From positions 1-49,531 of the forward strand of contig JAITNM010000181.1 in NCBI GenBank assembly GCA_031290475.1: DNA of 49,531 bases. The letters are read 5' to 3'. Each line of letters starts with the position of its first letter. The stretch's first letter is position 1. Shown here piece by piece: positions 43,919 to 49,531 of this stretch. The position numbers and the translations under genes are program-made. The DNA comes from Treponema sp. Its GTDB lineage: Bacteria; Spirochaetota; Spirochaetia; Treponematales; Breznakiellaceae. The notes beneath the pieces are model-generated. The model searched no databases and was not told the origin of the DNA. It saw only the letters and a program-made list of their open reading frames with translations.

Positions 43919-44923
43919 ATGAAAACTATATCCTTATTCGGGGTTTTCGTCATCAGTTTCTCTTTTTTATTTACCGTTTCTAATGCTTTTGGCCAGGTTT
44001 CGTCTTCCGGCGAGACAGAGCAGGATCTCGAAGTAGGGAAAGTCTCCTTTGTTATTTCCGCCGAAGCAAAAGCCGGATTCATCTACGGGCAGGGGGAAGA
44101 ATTAGTCTACTACGGAACGACGGATACGGTTCTGAGCCAGCTGCTCTGGGATATGAAGCCCCTTTGGTATGTAGGGGGGGATCTTGCCCTGTCCCTGGGG
44201 CATTCCCGCTGGCCTTTTAACCTGAAGGTCTTTGATTTTTCAGTAAAGGGCTGCTTACCCCTTGCAAGCGGAAAGATGGAAGACCGGGACTGGTTGTACC
44301 GCCCCTACGACAATTCCCCGACCCTTTTTTCAAGTCATGATAACTTCACGAGCAGCGCTATTTTTCTGGACGTTGATTTCTTAGACTTTTCCTTTCCTTT
44401 CTCTTTTTCTTCAGTTACATTGAGCGGGGATTTCTTTTTCCGGTACTCCTATATGGATCTGACATGGACCGCCCGGGACGGGTATATGGATTACACAAAA
44501 ACAGGCGGGAGTAAATATGACCATGAGGGACTTGCGATTGATTATACCCAAACCTGGAATCTTTTCGCGCTCGGCGTTGGGACGGGTATATCCGTGAAGG
44601 ATATTTTTTTCGCCGATGTTTCCTTTGCCATAACGCCCCTTATTTTCGTTACGGCTGAGGATCATCATCATATAACGCACATGCAATATCAGGATAAACC
44701 TGAAGGCGGCCTATACCTGGAACCTAAAATCACCCTGGGTCTTTCGACCAATAAACACTTTCGCTTCTCGGTGTACTTTTCCTACCGGCATATCAGCGGT
44801 TCCAAAGGGGAGAGTTCTTCACGCGTTGCAGGCAGCGGCGATTATATTAAGATATCCGGAAGTACGGGCGGGGCGGCGTACCGGGCAATGGATTCAGGGA
44901 TTGCGATTAAAGTAATTTTTTAA
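43919..44923 (+). CDS. Omptin-family outer-membrane protease
   Basis: 334 residues with a signal peptide (MKTISLFGVFVISFSFLF...NAFGQ) and alternating beta strands ending in a C-terminal aromatic (IAIKVIF), the form of an outer-membrane beta-barrel. Omptin marks: SQLLWDMKPLWYVGGDL, then MEDRDW with the Asp pair Asp122/Asp124 (OmpT Asp83/Asp85 in MVDQDW), and EDHHH with Asp248/His250 (OmpT Asp210/His212). All four catalytic residues are present, so an active surface protease is plausible. Omptins are best known in Gammaproteobacteria. The gene is monocistronic by position; it overlaps the convergent Nudix gene by 30 bp. No Shine-Dalgarno precedes ATG 43919. Confidence 0.8.
   Translation: MKTISLFGVFVISFSFLFTVSNAFGQVSSSGETEQDLEVGKVSFVISAEAKAGFIYGQGEELVYYGTTDTVLSQLLWDMKPLWYVGGDLALSLGHSRWPFNLKVFDFSVKGCLPLASGKMEDRDWLYRPYDNSPTLFSSHDNFTSSAIFLDVDFLDFSFPFSFSSVTLSGDFFFRYSYMDLTWTARDGYMDYTKTGGSKYDHEGLAIDYTQTWNLFALGVGTGISVKDIFFADVSFAITPLIFVTAEDHHHITHMQYQDKPEGGLYLEPKITLGLSTNKHFRFSVYFSYRHISGSKGESSSRVAGSGDYIKISGSTGGAAYRAMDSGIAIKVIF
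43925..43953 (-). promoter_or_regulatory. Candidate promoter of the SH3 lipoprotein gene, inside the omptin gene
   Basis: On the minus strand ATGACG (43953-43948), a 17-bp spacer and TATAGT (43930-43925), 9 nt before ATG 43915. It lies in the signal-peptide coding part of the omptin gene. No usable Shine-Dalgarno: AAGGA lies 15 nt before the ATG, upstream of the predicted transcript start. Confidence 0.42.
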
Positions 44924-45298
44924 AGCGGGAAAGAGTTTTCGGTCCGATTCGGCAAACGCAAGTTTTTCGATTTCTTCAAATGAAGCCCAGGCCCACTCGG
45001 TGTGTTCCGCCAGGGTAAACTCATGGGCCGTAAAGGCCACCCGGTAGGCTTTGAGGCGGCGGCTTATGCCCCGGTGCTCAAATACCGCGGAAGCGAGAAA
45101 AGCGCCTACCCGTATCCCGGTATTGAATTCCTCCCTGAATTCCCGAATCAGGGCTTCCTCATCCCCCTCCCCTTTTTCAGCTTTACCCCCGGGGAATTCC
45201 CATTTTTCACCCAGATCGCCTCCGGGGATACGGCGGGCTATGAAGAGCTTCCCCCCCTCAAAGGCGATGCCGGCAACGGAAATTTTTGGATCGTCCAT
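44894..45298 (-). CDS. Nudix hydrolase, MutT-like
   Basis: 134 residues. The Nudix box GGKAEKGEGDEEALIREFREEF (GX5EX7REUXEE) is intact at about residues 37-58. The start VAGIAFEGGKLFIARR and WEFPGG are typical of MutT/8-oxo-dGTP diphosphatase-like enzymes that clean oxidised nucleotides. The actual substrate is not determinable. ATG 45298 overlaps the stop of the upstream membrane gene by one base. The end overlaps the omptin gene by 30 bp. Confidence 0.85.
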   Translation of the reverse strand: MDDPKISVAGIAFEGGKLFIARRIPGGDLGEKWEFPGGKAEKGEGDEEALIREFREEFNTGIRVGAFLASAVFEHRGISRRLKAYRVAFTAHEFTLAEHTEWAWASFEEIEKLAFAESDRKLFPALKNYFNRNP

Positions 45299-45732
45299 TA
45301 GAGGAGCAGCACTCCGGGGAATAAAAAGTGCAGCGCCGAGGCGGCAATGGCGGCAAAACCGACCCAGCGCCTATGATTGATTAAGAATAAGGTGAAAGAA
45401 GCGCCCGCGTCTTCCACGGTGGCGCGGTCGTGATAGAATTCCAGGATCAGCGTAAAACCTGAGGCAAGACCCGTAAGCGCGGGAACCAGGTCCCCGATTA
45501 CCGGCAGATCCCCCTCGGTGGCGGACAGGAGCTTCAAGAGCCCGGTAACCATGGTAAGGACCCCCAGAATAAGGCGGAAAGATTCGTTCTTTAAAAAACC
45601 GGGCGCCCGGAAAGAATAGCCGCTTCCCCCAATTTCCCCGTCATCAAGGCGGTTTTCCAAACTATTTTCAGAAACCAGAACGTAGCCCGCTATCCCGTTG
45701 AGCAAGATAGATAAAAAGTAAAACTGCATCAT
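45298..45732 (-). CDS. Small membrane protein, unknown
   Basis: 144 residues with four hydrophobic segments: an N-terminal one (FYFLSILLNGIAGYVLV), LILGVLTMVTGLLKLL, a middle one (LVPALTGLASGFTLI) and a C-terminal one (WVGFAAIAASALHFLFPGVLLL). No family is recognised. The start is ATG 45732 or the adjoining ATG 45729. A promoter candidate lies upstream; a one-base overlap links it with the Nudix gene. Confidence 0.68.
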   Translation of the reverse strand: MMQFYFLSILLNGIAGYVLVSENSLENRLDDGEIGGSGYSFRAPGFLKNESFRLILGVLTMVTGLLKLLSATEGDLPVIGDLVPALTGLASGFTLILEFYHDRATVEDAGASFTLFLINHRRWVGFAAIAASALHFLFPGVLLL

Positions 45733-45753
45733 ATATTGTAAAATATAGAATAT

Positions 45754-45782
45754 TATTAAGGATAATGAAAGGACCCCGTCAA
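45754..45782 (-). promoter_or_regulatory. Candidate promoter for the small membrane protein/Nudix pair
   Basis: On the minus strand TTGACG (45782-45777), a 17-bp spacer and TTAATA (45759-45754). The predicted leader is about 15 nt and AT-rich with no clear Shine-Dalgarno. The 69 bp between the flanking genes also hold TATATT-like alternatives. Confidence 0.4.
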
Positions 45783-45801
45783 TAAATTCACCAAAATAGC
45801 G

Positions 45802-46392
45802 CTACTTTGTGATCTTGCATTGCAGAACCGTTAACAGTTCCCCGGCCTGGATAACCACCAGTAATTCCGGCGCCTCAAAGGGCAGGGAAAGGGGGAATTC
45901 CTCTTCCCCAGCCAGGGTAAAGAAGATACTGCGGTTCACAATAGGCGCCTCTTCTCCGGGGGGGAGCTTCTTCACCGGGACCGATATGGCAAGATCCACG
46001 GGCCCTGAATAAAAATTAGTACCCCGGGCTTTTTTCCTGACCAGCAAATAAGTCACACCGGAGTAGGCCCGGCCTGAAAGGGATATTTCATTCCCCCCCA
46101 GGTCTGTTCCGCCTTTTCCGCCCTGTATCTGATACATAAAAAAAATGAATACCGACATGATGACGATGGTAATAAAGAGAATCGTTCCTGATTTCGTTGC
46201 CGTCAGCGTGCGGATAAGCCCCTGGGGTTTAGGCGGCGGGGAGCGGTTTAAATCCTGTACCTGCTGGGAAGCCCGTTCAAGCCGGTGTTCCCGGGAATAG
46301 TAAAACACCGGATCCTGGTTTAGGGAATGCCGGTTAGGCCCCTCCCTTTTCCCGCTTTCCGGCCCTTCTTCGCCCTTTTGTTCTTCTGCCAT
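45802..46392 (-). CDS. Single-pass membrane protein, unknown
   Basis: 196 residues: an acidic cytoplasmic N-terminus (about 1-75), a transmembrane helix (SGTILFITIVIMSVFIFFMYQIQG), and a periplasmic beta-rich domain (LSGRAYSGVTYLLVRKKARG...). No family is recognised. ATG 46392 is chosen because GGAAGG lies 7 nt upstream; the in-frame start 12 codons further up lies inside the NAD(P)HX gene. It follows that gene by 13 bp, probably in the same operon. Confidence 0.72.
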   Translation of the reverse strand: MAEEQKGEEGPESGKREGPNRHSLNQDPVFYYSREHRLERASQQVQDLNRSPPPKPQGLIRTLTATKSGTILFITIVIMSVFIFFMYQIQGGKGGTDLGGNEISLSGRAYSGVTYLLVRKKARGTNFYSGPVDLAISVPVKKLPPGEEAPIVNRSIFFTLAGEEEFPLSLPFEAPELLVVIQAGELLTVLQCKITK

Positions 46393-46405
46393 ACTCAATC
46401 CTTCC

Positions 46406-47995
46406 CTATAACCAGGCCTTTCCCGCAAGGGCGGCTGCCGGGGGGACCAGCTCCAGGGGGTCTACAAACGAGGCTTCAATGGATTTCCCCGCAGCCATGA
46501 ACAGAGCCGCCCCGGCCGCCGCGCAGGTATAGCCGTCAAAATCCGCTCCCCCTCCTCGCAATGCCATCGCCCGCATCCGGGCCGCGATGCCGGTACAAAG
46601 CCCTGCCAAAAGATCCCCCGAACCCCCCGCGGCAAGGAGGGGGTTCATGCCGTCCACTACCCCGACGCGGCCCAGAGGATCGGCAATGTAGATCACCGCC
46701 CCCTTGTACATAATGGTGACCCCCAGTTCCCGGGCGACGCGGCGGAGAACAGGAGCGGGATCCGCCAGGGTTTCTTCCCGGGGGATACCGGTAAAGGCGG
46801 CAAATTCCCCCGGATGAGGGGTAAGGATGACGTTCCGGTGAAGGGCCATCCCCCGGGCAAGGGCAATAGCGTCGGCGTCCAGGATGAGGGGCGTCCCCTC
46901 CCCTTCGCCGCAAGGGCGGCAGCGTTCCAGAACCCCTTCCAGCACCGTTTTCCGCCCGGCGCTTTTTCCCCAGCCCGGGCCCAAGAGTACGGCATCAGGG
47001 CGGAACCTTTCGGGATCATCAGCGGCGCTCCCCGCCTCCCCCACCATGATTCCTCCGGCGGAGGCGGCCAGTATGGGGTACAGTTCCCGGTCGGTCAAGA
47101 GCCTGACTATTCCCGCCCCGGCAGCCTGGGCGCCTTTACCGGCGATCCACGGGGCGCCGCTTGAACCCGGAGCGCCTGCCCGTATCTCCGCCACCCCCCG
47201 CACGTATTTGTGGGCATCGGGGGGCGCCGGGGGTATCCGCTTTTGCGCCACCTCCCAGCTCAGGAGTTCAATTGAATCATGCCCGTATTTTTTGATCAGT
47301 TCCCCAGGGAAAATACCCCCCACGGGAATTAGGTTCCCCCCAAAGCGCCGGGCAAGGGGCTTGAATAACGACGCCTTGAGGGGCTCTATTGCCAGGGTAT
47401 AGTCCGCTTCCGCTATGGGCATTCCGCCCTTCCACGCGTCAAAGTTCCCCGAAGGCACGTCTATTGCAGCCACCAGAGGGCCTGCAAGGCTGTTCAAAGC
47501 CTGAACCATGGCAAGGGGGATGTCCCGCAGGGGCCCTGAAAGCCCGGTCCCGGCAATCCCGTCAATAATGAGATCCGCTTCTCCGATCAGCGTTTCCGCG
47601 CCCCTTTCCCAAAGCCGCACCCCTACCCCCATGGCCCTAAGGGCCTTTACCGCTTCAGCGCGGGGACCCGTCTCTCCCGTATTTCCGTCCCGGCTCAGAA
47701 AAGCCGTTGCCAGGGATGGGGGAAGGCCGTGTTCCAGGATCAGGGCGCGGAGCATAACCAGGGCATCCGCGCCGTTATTGCCGGAACCGGCCAGGGCAAT
47801 GACCGGGCCGGGCCGGGGGGTTCCCAAAAGGCCGGGCAACAAGGCGGCGAGGCGCCGGGCGCAGGCCCTGCCGGCCGCCTCAACCAGAGCAAAAGGAGAA
47901 AGCCCCCAGTCCCGGGAAGCTTCACGGTCAAGCGCCCCGGCGGCCTCGGCGCTCAAAAGCAGCCCCGCGCCGGGAAGCGCCGTAAGCCGGTTCAC
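46406..47995 (-). CDS. nnrD: Bifunctional NAD(P)HX epimerase/dehydratase
   Basis: 529 residues: an N-terminal NnrE/YjeF_N epimerase domain (ALAGSGNNGADALVMLRAL, DLIIDGIAGTGLSGPL, AIDVPSGNFDA) and a C-terminal ADP-dependent dehydratase domain (ILDADAIALARG, ILTPHPGEFAAFTG, NPLLAAGGSGDLLAGLCTGIAA). It repairs hydrated NADH and NADPH. The start is GTG 47995, forming a GTGA overlap with the upstream lipoprotein stop; a start at 48031 would overlap by 40 bp. The fusion and length are normal. Confidence 0.93.
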   Translation of the reverse strand: MNRLTALPGAGLLLSAEAAGALDREASRDWGLSPFALVEAAGRACARRLAALLPGLLGTPRPGPVIALAGSGNNGADALVMLRALILEHGLPPSLATAFLSRDGNTGETGPRAEAVKALRAMGVGVRLWERGAETLIGEADLIIDGIAGTGLSGPLRDIPLAMVQALNSLAGPLVAAIDVPSGNFDAWKGGMPIAEADYTLAIEPLKASLFKPLARRFGGNLIPVGGIFPGELIKKYGHDSIELLSWEVAQKRIPPAPPDAHKYVRGVAEIRAGAPGSSGAPWIAGKGAQAAGAGIVRLLTDRELYPILAASAGGIMVGEAGSAADDPERFRPDAVLLGPGWGKSAGRKTVLEGVLERCRPCGEGEGTPLILDADAIALARGMALHRNVILTPHPGEFAAFTGIPREETLADPAPVLRRVARELGVTIMYKGAVIYIADPLGRVGVVDGMNPLLAAGGSGDLLAGLCTGIAARMRAMALRGGGADFDGYTCAAAGAALFMAAGKSIEASFVDPLELVPPAAALAGKAWL

Positions 47996-49206
47996 GGCGT
48001 AACCTCCCCGGCGATACGGTCCGTGCGCCACCAGACCAGCTTGGCCTCCCAGTTCGAGGCAAGGAGGGCCGAGACTATCCCGTCTTCGGAAACGTTAAAC
48101 GCGTTGAATTGCAGTTCTTCATTGTCCACCCGGATAAACCCCCGGCGCTGTTCATCACGGCCCGATACGCCGGAAGAACCCAGGATTAAGAGCGAATAGC
48201 CTTCGTTTACCGGGAAGGACAGGAAAACCCAGCCGCCCCGGATAACTCCCATCATAGAATAGAACATCTTTTCCGATTCCCGCCGGTTTTGTCCGGCGCT
48301 TACTTCGAAAAAGGGTACTTCCGCGGTATCAACATAGGAACCGCTCTCCACATCCATGACCCAGATAACGGAGCTGTCGGGCTCCATACCGGAACCGGTA
48401 TTGGTAGACTCATCGAAGACAGGACGGTAGTAATCCACCTTTATGAACAACTGCCGCTTGTCCGGAGCGGCTATGATAGTTTCCAAAGCGGGGAGCGCGT
48501 CGGCGCGATCCGGAGGAACAGGAATAGTATCGTTTCTGATGGGGATAACGTAAAGCAGCATCCCGCTGCCGTCAAACCAGTAAATATTCCACCCCGACGG
48601 AAGACGGCATACCACCGCGATTTCATCCTGCACCGAAGCGTAAAGCCCGTTGATCAGGGGAAAGGGAGTGCCGCCGATTCCCTCCTGGCCTAAGTATTCC
48701 ACAAAACGGCCGGCCTCGTCAAAGTGGAGTACCAGGCCGTCAAGGAGCGCCTTGTTTTCTCCGTCGTAACCGTACCGTTCGTAGGGCAGCCGGTCCCCGG
48801 CGTAAATATGTTTCCGGGAATCTATCGTAATAACCCCGGGAGAAAGCAGGGGGTATGTAGAGGCCCAGCGGGTTACTACCCGGTCATCTTTTATGTCGTT
48901 ACTGAGGGTCAAAGGCTGGGGATTGGTTTCTTTATTATAAATCATAAAGAGGAGATCCCCATAGGAGGTATAGCGGACTATCTTCTGCCCGCTCCCATTG
49001 GAAATGTAGAAAAGCCCGTCCCGCATTGCCAGGGCGGTTTTTGCCGTATTTCCCCTTCCTTCAAGGTTGAAGAGGTCAATCTGATCTTCAAGCCGGCCGA
49101 TTTCCAGGGAAAAGAGATCTTCCCGGGCCACCGAAGGGACCTCTTCTCCGGCGCAGGCAAGAAAAAAAACCAGGGGAAAAAAAAGAAAAGGGCCGAAAGG
49201 TTTCAT
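47992..49206 (-). CDS. Predicted lipoprotein with beta-propeller-like sequence
   Basis: 404 residues. The signal (KPFGPFLFFPLVFFLACAG) has a lipobox LACA with Cys at about residue 18. The mature part has recurring short strands with Asp/Gly turns (YISNGSGQKIVRYTSYGDLLFMIYNKE; ITIDSRKHIYAGDR; VLHFDEAGRFVEYLG), typical of NHL-like beta-propeller proteins. The family appears spirochaete-type; function unknown. ATG 49206 is chosen for the signal peptide and promoter; the in-frame 49242 start lies in the promoter. It begins the five-gene minus-strand operon to the Nudix gene. Confidence 0.75.
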   Translation of the reverse strand: MKPFGPFLFFPLVFFLACAGEEVPSVAREDLFSLEIGRLEDQIDLFNLEGRGNTAKTALAMRDGLFYISNGSGQKIVRYTSYGDLLFMIYNKETNPQPLTLSNDIKDDRVVTRWASTYPLLSPGVITIDSRKHIYAGDRLPYERYGYDGENKALLDGLVLHFDEAGRFVEYLGQEGIGGTPFPLINGLYASVQDEIAVVCRLPSGWNIYWFDGSGMLLYVIPIRNDTIPVPPDRADALPALETIIAAPDKRQLFIKVDYYRPVFDESTNTGSGMEPDSSVIWVMDVESGSYVDTAEVPFFEVSAGQNRRESEKMFYSMMGVIRGGWVFLSFPVNEGYSLLILGSSGVSGRDEQRRGFIRVDNEELQFNAFNVSEDGIVSALLASNWEAKLVWWRTDRIAGEVTP

Positions 49207-49213
49207 GGTTAAA

Positions 49214-49242
49214 ACCTTAGACAGCCCGGTAAGGCTTGTCAA
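49214..49242 (-). promoter_or_regulatory. Promoter of the lipoprotein/nnrD operon
   Basis: On the minus strand a perfect TTGACA (49242-49237), a 17-bp spacer and TAAGGT (49219-49214; 3 of 6 matches to TATAAT). ATG 49206 follows after 7 nt. The AAGG could instead act as a Shine-Dalgarno if a promoter further up is used. Confidence 0.45.
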
Positions 49243-49300
49243 GGGAAGGTAACCCCCGGAACAGGGTTCCCATAACCGGCCCCGCCGTCATTTTCGTGGA

Positions 49301-49387
49301 AAGCCGCCACTCCGTACATATACGCTGTTCCGCCGGATGAAACGCATAAGCCCGGAATTGGCAACCCCTGGGGGGGTGTGGCGGCTT
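49301..49387. repeat. 10-bp inverted repeat in an intergenic stretch
   Basis: AAGCCGCCAC at 49301-49310 and GTGGCGGCTT at 49378-49387 are exact complements, 67 bp apart. The 184-bp intergenic stretch 49207-49390 contains otherwise only the lipoprotein promoter and a short GGAAC/GTTCC stem near 49259-49271. The larger pair abuts the 3' end of the last gene and could be the stem of a transcript end or a remnant of an element. Confidence 0.35.
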
Positions 49388-49390
49388 ACT

Positions 49391-49531
49391 TTACCACTCC
49401 CGCGGCTTAAAGCCCTCCGGAACGCTTATCTTCATGGTATCGCCGCTCTGCTCAATGACGTAGAGGCCCGCCTCGATGACGGCTTCCTTGAGGCTGCTGG
49501 GGAAAACCGCCCCGGCGATTGCGCCGAGGAT
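49391..49531 (-). CDS. 3' end of a minus-strand gene, C-terminal tail
   Basis: The minus strand from the window edge reads 46 residues to a TAA at 49393-49391: ILGAIAGAVFPSSLKEAVIEA, then GLYVIEQSGDTMKISV and PEGFKPREW. From memory this kind of 'YVIEQSGDT-K---PEGFxPREW' tail closes a family of treponemal and gut-bacterial coiled-coil/nuclease-like proteins (DUF3782 type). I cannot verify that without a search. Start and most of the gene lie outside the window. Confidence 0.6.
   Translation of the reverse strand: MLGAIAGAVFPSSLKEAVIEAGLYVIEQSGDTMKISVPEGFKPREW

Overview
The window is about 49.5 kb of densely packed bacterial chromosome. It most resembles a spirochaete of the genus Treponema, probably a GC-richer host-gut member such as the termite-gut treponemes; that genus-level call is inference from gene content. 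Supporting marks are the fused cytidylate kinase/ribosomal protein S1 gene, known from Treponema pallidum; the dnaG-rpoD-zinc ribbon-TPR-mreBCD-pbp2-rodA order, which as I recall matches T. pallidum; and many small exported or lipid-modified proteins with only spirochaete-like character. No rRNA, tRNA, CRISPR array, phage or full insertion sequence is visible.

Layout. 1-2.7 kb: the 3' part of an archaeal-type AAA ATPase, a YkgJ-like cysteine-cluster protein, a 142-bp MITE-like element, a metallo-beta-lactamase-fold hydrolase and a small conserved protein. 2.7-7.6 kb: mltG, dnaG and rpoD, coupled by 1-4 bp overlaps. 7.7-10.1 kb: a zinc-ribbon coiled-coil protein, the RNase P RNA gene rnpB and a membrane-anchored TPR protein. 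10.2-18.3 kb: the rod-shape operon mreB-mreC-mreD-mrdA-rodA, ending in a radical SAM/DUF2344 fusion gene. 18.4-26.1 kb, minus strand: scpA-scpB-rsuA/rluB-like-cmk/rpsA-sigma-54 activator-TPR protein-lipoprotein, one tight operon with a good promoter before scpA. Upstream of it is an RluA-type pseudouridine synthase, divergent from a YihY/BrkB membrane protein fused to a cyclic-nucleotide-binding domain. 28.3-35.2 kb, minus strand: a seven-gene operon pilZ-HEAT protein-comEC-rsmA-yggS-membrane protein-rluD.

35.3-38 kb, plus strand: a CPBP protease and an alpha/beta hydrolase/membrane protein pair that may be one split gene. 38.0-42.1 kb: a TPP riboswitch followed by thiBPQ, a thiamine ABC importer. 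42.1-43.9 kb: a DUF445 membrane protein and an SH3-like lipoprotein. The lipoprotein is divergent from an omptin-type outer-membrane protease gene, with start codons 3 bp apart. 44.9-49.2 kb, minus strand: lipoprotein, NAD(P)HX repair enzyme, membrane protein, small membrane protein and a Nudix hydrolase. The window ends in the 3' tail of another minus-strand gene.

Functionally it is a housekeeping region: replication and transcription initiation, cell-wall elongation, chromosome condensation, rRNA modification, RNA processing and cofactor supply. Signalling modules are interspersed: c-di-GMP (PilZ), a cyclic nucleotide domain, a GAF/sigma-54 activator and a TPP riboswitch. The most interesting observations are a recurring promoter arrangement that predicts leaderless mRNAs at several genes, the back-to-back omptin/SH3 lipoprotein promoters, the YihY-CNBD fusion, the omptin in a spirochaete context, in-frame tandem palindromic repeats in coding linkers, and the MITE-like element.
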